Of a DNA stretch of 14,906 nt, positions 6,387 to 14,162 are shown piece after piece; positions within the stretch are counted from its first letter, which is position 1; every line of letters starts with the position of its first letter. A program made the position numbers and the translations under genes. Under the pieces are notes generated by a model, which saw only the letters and a list, made by a program, of their open reading frames with translations, made no database searches and was not told the origin of the DNA. Source of the stretch: Fidelibacterota bacterium TCS55 (GTDB lineage Bacteria; Fidelibacterota; Marinisomatia; Marinisomatales; TCS55); assembly GCA_905182385.1 (NCBI GenBank), contig CAJJBS010000020.1, positions 1-14,906 on the forward strand, given 5' to 3'.

Positions 6387-7092
6387 ATTTATACAAAGTA
6401 TAAAATGAAATAGTAATGATTAAGATCATAAGTCCATCAGTCCAATTGAATGGAATTGGATAGGTTATACCTCGAGGAAATTGTTTCCCATAGCCACGAA
6501 GTTTCATGGATAAACTAATATCATTAGCTCGTTTTAACTCATAAATTAATAGACCAGGCATTTCCTTTGCAGTTTTTTTAATTTTACCAAAACTGGAAAT
6601 ATTTAATTCAAGACCTAATGATTTATGACTATTTTTAACTGAAGTCCAATTAGACTGAAATGTAGGATAGAATCTTAAGGTCAAACTTATAAATAAAAAG
6701 AAGTTTTCAACCCATTTCCATTGAAGATTAGATTTTACCCAAATACTCCTTAGTAAAGTCACTATATCTTTATTTGGTGTTATTTCAAAAAAATACATCA
6801 TAGTTGAGACCATAAGTATTAGACGAAAAAAAGCATATATTGCTTCATAAATGATTATTTGAAGACTATTGTCTGTAAGGAATAATGAAAATAGTATATA
6901 TAAAAAAAGCATTGCTGGAAAATAGTATACATATGATTTAATTTTAAAAATTATAATATGGCTAATCTTATAATTATAACTTGCTAAAGTGAAAAAAATT
7001 ATAATATGATAAAGCCAACTGAAATAAGTTTCAGCAAATAACAATGAAGATGAGAATGCAAGAAAAAACCATAAGATAACTAATGGATGCAT
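6373..7092 (-). CDS. EcfT/CbiQ-like transmembrane protein (energy-coupling factor transporter T component), orphan
   Basis: A 239-residue integral membrane protein resembling the T component of ECF vitamin/metal importers. Seen: about five hydrophobic segments (4-20, 24-40, 54-72, 80-102, 218-236), a cytoplasmic coupling region at about 125-205, the phrase LRFYPTF at 139-145, and LKRANDISLSMKLRGYG at 186-202, very like the end of the EcfT coupling region. Known: EcfT uses two short x-R-G motifs to hold the two ATPases EcfA and EcfA'. Here the second is LRG (198-200), but the first appears as SLG (158-160), without arginine. No ATPase or substrate-binding S gene is nearby; the neighbours are a DUF5683-like gene and truA. 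It may use ATPases encoded elsewhere or have another role. The substrate cannot be inferred. Confidence 0.75.
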   Translation of the reverse strand: MHPLVILWFFLAFSSSLLFAETYFSWLYHIIIFFTLASYNYKISHIIIFKIKSYVYYFPAMLFLYILFSLFLTDNSLQIIIYEAIYAFFRLILMVSTMMYFFEITPNKDIVTLLRSIWVKSNLQWKWVENFFLFISLTLRFYPTFQSNWTSVKNSHKSLGLELNISSFGKIKKTAKEMPGLLIYELKRANDISLSMKLRGYGKQFPRGITYPIPFNWTDGLMILIITISFYTLYKYASI

Positions 7093-7100
7093 AACTTAAC

Positions 7101-7736
7101 TTAAAATGAAAGTGTTAATGAGTATCCAATGCTTCCTAAAATTAAATTTTTATAAGGATTAATGGATAATGAATTATTTGATGAGATTCTTTTTAAATAT
7201 AATGCATCAATTGAAGAAATGAGATGATTAAGGATTAAAGCACCAACGCTAAATGTTGCAAACAATTCTAATTGATCGGAGCGAATACGCTTATTTTCAA
7301 ATATTTTACGATTTAATTCTAAATCCCATCCCCAACTCCATTTATTATCATCTAAGTATAAATCATCGATCTCACGATTTCGTAAATGTTCATCATTATA
7401 AGCATTTATTGAATTATAATTACCAATATCAACCCAGTATTTATGGTCTTTTCCAGAAGAAGAGATACCAGCATGTCTAGAAGCAAAAGCTTTATAATTC
7501 TTTTTTTCAATGTTTGAAAAAGTTGAAGAACTAATTAGTGTCAGTAAAATACCTGATTCTATATAATTATAAAAACGAGCTCGCTTTGGTTTACCTAAAG
7601 TCTTTTGACCCCAACCTGGAATAATTAACGATTTAAAAACAGGATCTAGTTTTTGGTCTGCTCGAATTTGACTATAAAGTAGAACATTTGAAAAAATAAA
7701 TAAAATAAAAACTATTTTTGACGTTTTACTAAACAT
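7101..7736 (-). CDS. DUF5683-like exported or membrane protein of unknown function
   Basis: About 211 residues from the ATG at 7736. Seen: an N-terminal signal-like segment (KIVFILFIFSNVLLYSQ), then the phrase SLIIPGWGQ, a lysine/arginine-rich turn (KPKRAR), a hydrophobic segment soon after (ESGILLTLISSS), an aromatic, charged middle, and another hydrophobic segment (FATFSVGALILNHLISSIDAL). The IPGWGQ phrase followed by membrane segments is typical of the DUF5683 family common in Bacteroidetes and relatives; its function is not known to me. An upstream ATG at 7766 adds ten residues (MLNYNFNAIY) in front of the signal segment and deepens the overlap with lnt from 25 to 55 bases; I prefer the shorter form, but neither start has a ribosome site. 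Eight bases separate its stop from the EcfT-like start. Confidence 0.78.
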   Translation of the reverse strand: MFSKTSKIVFILFIFSNVLLYSQIRADQKLDPVFKSLIIPGWGQKTLGKPKRARFYNYIESGILLTLISSSTFSNIEKKNYKAFASRHAGISSSGKDHKYWVDIGNYNSINAYNDEHLRNREIDDLYLDDNKWSWGWDLELNRKIFENKRIRSDQLELFATFSVGALILNHLISSIDALYLKRISSNNSLSINPYKNLILGSIGYSLTLSF

Positions 7737-9202
7737 ATAAATTGCATTAAAGTTATAATTAAGCATAATTGAGAAAAAATACTTCCATAAGTACCATAAA
7801 ATGTTATTTTATCATTAAGAATCACTTTTCCTTTGAAAACTCCTTGATCACCAAAATCAACTTTATAATCAACTTTACCTGAAGGTCTAATTAGTCCAGA
7901 GATACCAGTATTTGCGCTTCTAATAATACCAACTCTTTGCTCAATTGCCCTAAGTCTAGCCAGCTCAAAATGTTGTCTCACTCCAGATGAGTTTTGAAGC
8001 CAAGCATCATTTGCTTCAATAGTAAGAAATTTAGCTCCATTTTGGATAAATTTTCTAGCGACAAAAGGATGACTTGATTCATAACATATAAGGTTTCCAA
8101 ATTGAATACTGTCAAGAGGGAAAGTTGAGAAAGATTTTCCAGGTGAAAAGTTAGCTTGACCAAAATTTAATTTTTTTAAAATCTTAAAATACTTCGAAAA
8201 TGGTATGTATTCTGCAAAAGGTACTAAAAAATTCTTATGATATATTTTATTTTCTTTTAAACCAAAAAAGATTGCACCGTTATAGCTTAATCGTTCATTT
8301 AACTCATACTTATAATCAACAGTTCCCATTAATAAGGGTATCCCTCTTTTTTTAACTAACGATTCATATTTATTTTTAAGTTCAGAAACTCGCATATAGG
8401 CAGGCAATGCGGATTCTGGCCAAAGAACTAAATCAGGTTCGAATGAATATGCTTCTGTATTAAGAGAATCCATAATAGTGTATAATCTATTTCGGTATGA
8501 AACATCCCATTTTTGGTTAGGATTAATATTTGGTTGAATTGCAGATACAGTGCGACTTTTAAGATTATCTTTATTCTCAAAAGATTGAATTTTATTAATT
8601 CCAAATATCCAAGGAATTATAAATACAATTATTATTGATATATTTAGTTTTTTATTGAAAAAATTATCTTTGAGTGAAAAATATAAAAGAGTATTCAATA
8701 ATAAAATCCAAAAGCCAACGCCTTCTGAACCAGTAATATCAATTATTTGAACAAGAGGAAGAAATTTTGTTTGTGTTATTGCTAGGTTTGCCCATGGAAA
8801 ACCTAAAGGACCAAAACTTCTTAACCATTCAAAAGTAACCCATATAAAAGGAATTATTAGTATTGCATTTCCTAAACGCTTTTCTAAAAATGCTAATAAG
8901 GAACCAATTAAAGCCCACATCAAAGATAAATAGATAATGCAACTAAATAGTGATAAAAGTACAGGAAATAATGAAGCTCCTGAATTTAATCCTATCCAAT
9001 AAAAAGAAATTAAGTTTGCAATAACGGCAGAAAAGAAGCTCCATCTAGCTGATTCTTTTGGTGATTCAGTTAACCAAATATGAATTAAAGGAACAAAACC
9101 AAACCATGCAGTTATACCAAGAAAAGGTGGATAAGCAAGACCAATCAATACACCTGATATTATTGAAAGCTGAAAGGAAGACCGTTTATTAATTAGATTC
9201 AT
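7712..9202 (-). CDS. lnt: Apolipoprotein N-acyltransferase
   Basis: A 496-residue inner-membrane enzyme that adds the third acyl chain to the N-terminal cysteine of lipoproteins, the last maturation step in diderms. Seen: several membrane helices in the first 200 residues, a carbon-nitrogen hydrolase domain (about 215-450) and a final helix (about 472-491). The catalytic glutamate-lysine-cysteine set is visible: E263 in WPESALPAY, K323 in YHKNFLVPF and C373 in NLICYESS. The conserved FPWANL (135-140) and FAEYIP (329-334) are also present. Length is normal for Lnt. The ATG overlaps the ruvX stop by four bases (ATGA). It supports a Gram-negative-type envelope with triacylated lipoproteins. No lgt or lspA gene is nearby. 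Confidence 0.96.
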   Translation of the reverse strand: MNLINKRSSFQLSIISGVLIGLAYPPFLGITAWFGFVPLIHIWLTESPKESARWSFFSAVIANLISFYWIGLNSGASLFPVLLSLFSCIIYLSLMWALIGSLLAFLEKRLGNAILIIPFIWVTFEWLRSFGPLGFPWANLAITQTKFLPLVQIIDITGSEGVGFWILLLNTLLYFSLKDNFFNKKLNISIIIVFIIPWIFGINKIQSFENKDNLKSRTVSAIQPNINPNQKWDVSYRNRLYTIMDSLNTEAYSFEPDLVLWPESALPAYMRVSELKNKYESLVKKRGIPLLMGTVDYKYELNERLSYNGAIFFGLKENKIYHKNFLVPFAEYIPFSKYFKILKKLNFGQANFSPGKSFSTFPLDSIQFGNLICYESSHPFVARKFIQNGAKFLTIEANDAWLQNSSGVRQHFELARLRAIEQRVGIIRSANTGISGLIRPSGKVDYKVDFGDQGVFKGKVILNDKITFYGTYGSIFSQLCLIITLMQFICLVKRQK

Positions 9203-9615
9203 AAACGATTAGTATCTAAAAATTGTTGTAAAAAAATAGCAGCAGCAGTTTCATCAATTTTACTTTTATTATGACCAGTTTTAATTTTTTGCTGAATTAA
9301 AGATTTTTTGGCACTCAATGAACTGAGACGCTCATCTTGCAAAAAAACTGGTATCTTAATCTTTAGTTTTAATTTTTTTTGAAATTCTAGAACATTTTTT
9401 GTTTGAAGAGTCTCTTGACCTTTCATTCCTATTGGTAAGCCCAAAACAATACATTCTACATCTTTTTCTTCTAATATTTTAATAAATAAAGTAAAAAACT
9501 CATCTAGATTATTGTAAGTAATTGTTTTGAATGGCTTAGCAATAATTTTCATAGGATCTGATATAGCTAAACCAATTCTTTTTGAACCATGATCAATGGC
9601 TAAGTATCTACCCAT
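9199..9615 (-). CDS. ruvX: RuvX/YqgF-family RNase H-fold nuclease
   Basis: A 138-residue YqgF-family protein, annotated as putative pre-16S rRNA nuclease or Holliday-junction resolvase. Seen: YLAIDHGSKRIGLAISD at the N-terminus with the catalytic aspartate D8, GLPIGMKG at 59-66, LQDERLSS at 92-99 with E95, and KIDETAAAIFLQ near the C-terminus with D121. These give the expected three acidic metal-binding residues of the RNase H fold. The length is typical. It lies 17 bases after rel and overlaps lnt by four bases. No ribosome binding site is apparent. Which of the two reported activities applies cannot be told from sequence. Confidence 0.94.
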   Translation of the reverse strand: MGRYLAIDHGSKRIGLAISDPMKIIAKPFKTITYNNLDEFFTLFIKILEEKDVECIVLGLPIGMKGQETLQTKNVLEFQKKLKLKIKIPVFLQDERLSSLSAKKSLIQQKIKTGHNKSKIDETAAAIFLQQFLDTNRL

Positions 9616-9632
9616 ACTATTAAATTAATAAA

Positions 9633-11819
9633 TTATTGATGAGTTCTCTCAACTAAATCAATATTTTTCACTTTAGATATATTTTTTATAACACGATCTA
9701 ACTGTTTTACATTATTCACTTGAATAGTAAAAATTGTAGTTGCTACTGTATCTTTCACTTTACTATCAATTGAAATCATATTTATATTTAATTTAGAAAT
9801 AGTCTCAGTCATATCTTTCAGTAAACCTTTTCGATCTTGGCCAAGAACTTTCATTCTAACATTAAAAAGATCTTTTCTAGCGACTTCCCAATCAACAGGT
9901 AATAATCTATCAGACTCTTCACTTAATAATGGTAAACTTTTACATTCGGTGCGATGAACGGTAATTCCTCGTCCTCTAGTTATAAATCCAATCATACTAT
10001 CACCTGGAATTGGATTACAACATTTACCAAAATTTGACATTATATTTGAGATACCTTCTATTTTTATATTTCTACTTTCCTTTTTTCTAAAATTAAAAAA
10101 ATGCGATGAATCTTCTTCCTCGATTGAATCTTTTTCCGGTGAAAGTTTATTAAGTATATCCCTAACAGATATTTCACCTTTGCCTAAAGCTTCGATTAAA
10201 TCACTTACTCCACCATAACCAAATTTTGAGAATGAACTTTTCAATTCATCAATTTTTTTCAACATTTTTAATCGTCTTAAACTTTTCGTTAATATCTCTT
10301 CACCAATTATAATACTTTCTTTTTGCTCTTGTTTTTTAAGATAGCGTTTTATTTGGTTTCTCGCTTTTGATGTAATCACATATTTTAACCAACCATAATT
10401 TGGTTGTTGTGTACTACTAGTAATTACTTCAATAGTATCACCATTTTGAAGTTTTGAATTAAGAGGAACAGTCTTGTGGTTTATTTTAGCTCCTAGACAA
10501 GTTTTGCCAACTTCTGAATGAACTTCATATGCAAAATCTAAGGGTGTTGAATTAACAGGTAATTGAACAAGATCACCTTTTGGAGTAAAAACAAAAATTT
10601 CGTCACTGAATAAATCAATTTTTAATAAATGCATAAATTCTTTAGGGTCATTTTCTTCACTTTGGAGAATATCTAATAATTCTCTTAACCATTTTACATG
10701 CGTATCAATATTTTTTGAATCTTTATGACCTTCTTTATAACGCCAGTGGGCAGCAACACCAATCTCAGCAGTTTGCTCCATTTCTTCTGTTCTAATTTGA
10801 ATTTCAACCAACTTCCCACCTGGCCCTACTACTGTTGTGTGAATTGATTGATAACCATTACTTTTAGGTGTTGCAATGAAATCTTTAAATCTTTCTTGAA
10901 GTGGTTTGAATTTTTGGTGAATTATACCTAATGCTAAATAACAGTCTTCAATTTTATCTACTACTAAACGTAAAGCTAAAGTATCATATATCTCTTCAAA
11001 TGCTTTACCTCTTTTTACCATTTTACCATATATAGAAGAGTAAGATTTAGGTCTGCCACTAATTAAAGGATTAATCTTATAATTTTTTAGTTCTTCAATT
11101 AAAATTTTAGTAATTACTTTTATATACTTCTCACGTTCTTTATTTGAAGATTTAAGTTTCGAAGAAATTTCTTTATAAATATCAGGGTTTAATGTCTTTA
11201 GAACAAAATCATCTAATAGCCATTTTACTTTTGCCATACCAAGCCTATGTGATAAAGGTGCATAGACATCACGCGTTTCTACAGCTATACGGTGTTGCTT
11301 AATTCTAGGTAGGTAATTTATCGTTGACATGTTATGTAATCGATCAGCAAATTTTATAATAATGACTCTTAAATCTTGAGCAACAGAGATTAGCATTTTC
11401 ATAAAATTTCCAGCCTGTTTAGCTGTACGACTAGAAAAACGAATCCCGCCTAATTTACTTACACCATTTACTAAGTTTGCAACATCAGAACCAAAATTTT
11501 CTTTAATATCTTCAATTGTTGCTTCAGTATCTTCAATAGTATCATGAAGTAGACCTCCAATAATTGTAATATGATCCATATTCCAATTCGCAAGTATTTT
11601 GGCTACTTCAACACAATGAGATTCAAAATATAATTCTCCAGATAATCTTTTTTGACTTTCATGAAACCTTGAACCAAACTCATATGCTTTCCAAAGAATA
11701 GTCTTTAATTCACTTTCAGAAAGTTGATCATGATGAGTAACAGAACTTAATAATTCTAAAAATGGCTTAGGAAATTCACCAACAAGAAACGGTGCGAATC
11801 TTGTGAGAGGATTTTTCAT
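9633..11819 (-). CDS. rel: Bifunctional (p)ppGpp synthetase/hydrolase (Rel/SpoT type)
   Basis: A 728-residue long RSH protein controlling the stringent response. Seen in order: hydrolase HD domain (about 45-200) with H68, LLHDTIEDT (H92, D93) and FADRLHNM (D159); synthetase domain (about 240-365) with RPKSYSSI at 256-263, DTLALRLVV (D279), RFKD at 310-313, NGYQSIHTTV and VEIQIRT (E339); TGS domain (about 405-468); a cysteine-containing region with KCCNP (600-601) and HRTEC (H622, C626); and a C-terminal ACT domain (about 652-725). The intact HD set and the RxKD-type loop (RelA-type proteins have ExDD) argue for both making and degrading (p)ppGpp. Its ATG follows the dnaB stop with no gap (TAAATG). 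gmk, three genes upstream of dnaB, supplies the GDP used as substrate. Confidence 0.96.
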   Translation of the reverse strand: MKNPLTRFAPFLVGEFPKPFLELLSSVTHHDQLSESELKTILWKAYEFGSRFHESQKRLSGELYFESHCVEVAKILANWNMDHITIIGGLLHDTIEDTEATIEDIKENFGSDVANLVNGVSKLGGIRFSSRTAKQAGNFMKMLISVAQDLRVIIIKFADRLHNMSTINYLPRIKQHRIAVETRDVYAPLSHRLGMAKVKWLLDDFVLKTLNPDIYKEISSKLKSSNKEREKYIKVITKILIEELKNYKINPLISGRPKSYSSIYGKMVKRGKAFEEIYDTLALRLVVDKIEDCYLALGIIHQKFKPLQERFKDFIATPKSNGYQSIHTTVVGPGGKLVEIQIRTEEMEQTAEIGVAAHWRYKEGHKDSKNIDTHVKWLRELLDILQSEENDPKEFMHLLKIDLFSDEIFVFTPKGDLVQLPVNSTPLDFAYEVHSEVGKTCLGAKINHKTVPLNSKLQNGDTIEVITSSTQQPNYGWLKYVITSKARNQIKRYLKKQEQKESIIIGEEILTKSLRRLKMLKKIDELKSSFSKFGYGGVSDLIEALGKGEISVRDILNKLSPEKDSIEEEDSSHFFNFRKKESRNIKIEGISNIMSNFGKCCNPIPGDSMIGFITRGRGITVHRTECKSLPLLSEESDRLLPVDWEVARKDLFNVRMKVLGQDRKGLLKDMTETISKLNINMISIDSKVKDTVATTIFTIQVNNVKQLDRVIKNISKVKNIDLVERTHQ

Positions 11820-13187
11820 TTAAAATTGTGAGTCAGCTTCCATTTCTACAAAAGAAGACATATTTTCGAAACGAGCAAATCGATCAATAAAAGTTGCTTC
11901 AATAATCCCTGTAGGACCATTCCGTTGCTTAGCAACTATAATTTCAGCTTTACCCCTATCATCATCATCTTGAGTATAAACCCAAGGTCTATATAAAAAG
12001 ATAACAAGATCTGCATCTTGTTCAATCGCTCCAGATTCACGTAAATCTGATAATTGAGGTCTACGGTCACTTCGACTTTCAACTGCTCTTGATAACTGAG
12101 ATAATCCAATCACAGGTAAATCTATCTCTTTAGCTAAATTTTTTAAGGAACGTGAAATTTGCGAAATTTCTTGTTGCCTACTTTCTGAACCTTTAGGACC
12201 AGTCATTAATTGTAAATAATCAACAATGATTAAACCTACATCTTTCTCAGCTTTTAAACGACGAGCTTTTGCTCTTACTTCTAAAACAGACATACCTGGC
12301 GTATCATCTAAATAGATTGGCGCTTCTGCTAAAGAACCAACCGCAATACTTAAATTTTTCCATTGAGTTTTAGGTAGTTTGCCTGTTCTGACTAAATGAC
12401 TATCAACACGACCTTCAGCACAAAGTAAACGCATTGCTAATTGATGGTTTGCCATCTCAAGGCTGAACATTCCAACACCTGTTTTATTAAGAATAGCTGC
12501 ATTTCTACCCATTGAAAGAGCTAGTGCAGTTTTACCCATACCGGGTCGTCCAGCGACAATAATTAATTCGCCGGGATGAAAGCCTGAGGTCATATCATCA
12601 AGATCCATTAAACCAGAGGGAACACCTGTTACCGAACCTGGCTTGGATGCAATTTTATCTAGTTCTTCAAAAGCTTGATGTAAAATAGGATCAATATGCT
12701 TGAATCCACCTCGAAGTCTTTTCTCAGAAATATTAAAAATAGCTGATTCAGCTGAGTCTAATATTTCATCAACATCTTGTGAATCTTCAAAAGCATCTTT
12801 TGAAACTTCATGAGATACTTTAATAAGAGTTCTTAAGAGATGTTTCTCGAGAACTATCTTTGAATAATGTTCAACATTTGCTGTTGTTGGAACAGATTCA
12901 GCTAATCCAGTAATATAAAAAGCTCCACCAACACTTTCTAATTCATTTTTCTTTTGTAATCTATTAACAACTGAAATTGCATCAACCGGTTCTCCTATTT
13001 CAAAGAGGTCAACCATACAAGCAAAAATCCGTTCATGAGAAGTTTTATAAAATTGATCAGCAGTTAACCATTGCATGCTTTTGCTCACTGCTTCTTTTGT
13101 AGTCAGCATCGAACCTAGGACAGCTTTTTCAGCTTCTAGTGCTTGAGGCTGCGCTACTAATTCATTTAAATTATTTTTTTTTGCCAT
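11820..13187 (-). CDS. dnaB: Replicative DNA helicase DnaB
   Basis: A 455-residue hexameric helicase that unwinds DNA at the replication fork. Seen: N-terminal primase-interaction domain (about 12-120) starting PQALEAEKAVLGSML, a linker, and a RecA-like motor domain (about 180-448) with Walker A GRPGMGKT at 213-220, the catalytic glutamate in FSLEM (E243), Walker B LIIVDYLQL at 319-327, GLSQLSR (361-367), SDLRESGAIEQDAD (380-393) and the arginine finger region KQRNGPTG (420-427). No intein or insertion interrupts the motor, and the length is typical. The gene starts five bases after the UDG-like gene and has only an A-run before its ATG, no ribosome binding site. Its stop abuts the rel start. 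Confidence 0.97.
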   Translation of the reverse strand: MAKKNNLNELVAQPQALEAEKAVLGSMLTTKEAVSKSMQWLTADQFYKTSHERIFACMVDLFEIGEPVDAISVVNRLQKKNELESVGGAFYITGLAESVPTTANVEHYSKIVLEKHLLRTLIKVSHEVSKDAFEDSQDVDEILDSAESAIFNISEKRLRGGFKHIDPILHQAFEELDKIASKPGSVTGVPSGLMDLDDMTSGFHPGELIIVAGRPGMGKTALALSMGRNAAILNKTGVGMFSLEMANHQLAMRLLCAEGRVDSHLVRTGKLPKTQWKNLSIAVGSLAEAPIYLDDTPGMSVLEVRAKARRLKAEKDVGLIIVDYLQLMTGPKGSESRQQEISQISRSLKNLAKEIDLPVIGLSQLSRAVESRSDRRPQLSDLRESGAIEQDADLVIFLYRPWVYTQDDDDRGKAEIIVAKQRNGPTGIIEATFIDRFARFENMSSFVEMEADSQF

Positions 13188-13192
13188 TTTTT

Positions 13193-13855
13193 TTATTCAA
13201 TTAGGGAACGAATCCATTTGAAATCTTTCCAAGCTTCTGATTTTCTATTAAAGTCTTCTAGTAAATCTATTGGATGATAGGTAACAATTAATGGTGTTTT
13301 ATTATAGTCATGAATCACACCTCGCATACTTTTTAACGAATTATCAACATTTAGAAGCCTCATTCCAGCAACTCTACCTAAAGCTACAATGAGTTTGGGC
13401 TTTATCAAATTAATTTGATGAAATAAATATGATTCAGATTCATTTTCTTCAATTGGTAGAAAAACTTTATTTTTTGGAGGTTCATCTTTAAGCACATTAC
13501 ATATATAAACATCTTTTTGACGAGAACAATTTATAGCTAATAAAATTTTATCTAATAATTTTAAAGCAGGTCCAACAAATGGCTCAAATTGCAAAGCATC
13601 TTGTTCATCGGCAGCATCTCCAACTAAGAGTAAAGACGCATTTTGATCCCCTAAACCAAAAACAATTTTTTCATTCACATCGCTAATAATGAATTTTTGG
13701 CATTTATTAATATGTTTATTATAAGGCTCTAAGTTTGTTTCGTTATTACGACTAAACCCAGAGACACTAGAACTATTTGTTAAATTTGAGACAGAATCTA
13801 AGTAAAGTTCATCACCATACATCTCACGCAGTTGTTTTAAATATTGATTTCTCAT
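13193..13855 (-). CDS. Uracil-DNA glycosylase superfamily protein, strongly diverged (family 4-like)
   Basis: A 220-residue protein with the UDG fold. Seen: IVFGLGDQNASLLLVGDAADEQD (split at 64-78 and 79-86) where family 4 has a GEAPG-x2-ED active-site motif; FEPFVGPALKLLDK at 90-103 for the usual GRPFVG; VYICNVLKDEPPKNK at 116-130 for the usual NV-KCRPP-NR; LIVALGRVA at 155-163; and TYHPIDLL at 192-199 keeping the conserved histidine (H194). Of the four iron-sulfur cysteines of family 4, only the first seems retained (C52); by ungapped comparison from memory the others are F55, D124 and about S140. Residues 1-48 form a polar, serine/asparagine-rich N-terminus. It may be a glycosylase with altered chemistry or a non-catalytic relative. 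It sits between rpoZ and dnaB, where coaBC and priA often follow rpoZ in other bacteria. Confidence 0.8.
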   Translation of the reverse strand: MRNQYLKQLREMYGDELYLDSVSNLTNSSSVSGFSRNNETNLEPYNKHINKCQKFIISDVNEKIVFGLGDQNASLLLVGDAADEQDALQFEPFVGPALKLLDKILLAINCSRQKDVYICNVLKDEPPKNKVFLPIEENESESYLFHQINLIKPKLIVALGRVAGMRLLNVDNSLKSMRGVIHDYNKTPLIVTYHPIDLLEDFNRKSEAWKDFKWIRSLIE

Positions 13856-13886
13856 AATATTTGAAACAGATTATTTTTTTTAAAAA

Positions 13887-14162
13887 TTAATCTTGATTCT
13901 CTTCCCATTTTAAATGACCACTGATAAATTCATTTACAGCAACAGTCGTTGGCTTTTCCACCTCTTCATAATCATCAGGATTCTTTTCAACAATTTCATC
14001 ATAGACTCCCATTTCAACTTCTTCAACTGAGGCAGTCATTAAATCTTCAACAATTCTATTTTTGAGAATTTGTTTTGCACGTTTAGACATTACGACGACA
14101 GCTTCATATTGGTCATCTGTAAGTTTTTCCATTTTTCGGATAGATATTGGTTCAAGAGCCAT
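13887..14162 (-). CDS. rpoZ: DNA-directed RNA polymerase omega subunit-like protein
   Basis: A 91-residue small subunit that helps assemble and stabilise RNA polymerase. Seen: YEAVVVMSKRAKQIL at residues 19-33, the typical omega helix in which an arginine and lysine follow a hydrophobic run, and a long acidic region (38-69) before a C-terminal segment with SGHLKWE. The N-terminal part carries PISIRKMEKL. Its position directly after gmk matches the widespread gmk-rpoZ pair and supports the call more than the weak sequence signal alone. The ATG overlaps gmk by 11 bases and has AAAGGAG six bases upstream, one of only two good ribosome sites here. Known: in some bacteria omega forms part of a ppGpp-binding site; whether this one does is not visible. 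Confidence 0.88.
   Translation of the reverse strand: MALEPISIRKMEKLTDDQYEAVVVMSKRAKQILKNRIVEDLMTASVEEVEMGVYDEIVEKNPDDYEEVEKPTTVAVNEFISGHLKWEENQD

Noticed and set aside
6388..6404. Perfect inverted repeat TTTATAC-AAA-GTATAAA just before the truA ATG
   Set aside because: It is a 7-bp AT-rich dyad inside the coding end of the EcfT-like gene with a three-base loop. It could hide the truA start, but such repeats arise easily in this composition and nothing else supports an operator or regulator.
7253..7480. Plus-strand open frame of 75 codons
   Set aside because: It is antisense to the DUF5683-like gene, rich in N, Y, H and I as expected from AT-rich antisense, and without a start signal.
7978..8163. 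Minus-strand open frame of 61 codons inside lnt
   Set aside because: It is an out-of-phase shadow of the lnt catalytic region, whose own frame has all active-site residues.
13856..13886. Possible terminator or promoter between rpoZ and the UDG-like gene
   Set aside because: The 31-base gap is A/T-rich but has no GC-containing stem and no convincing -10/-35 pair.
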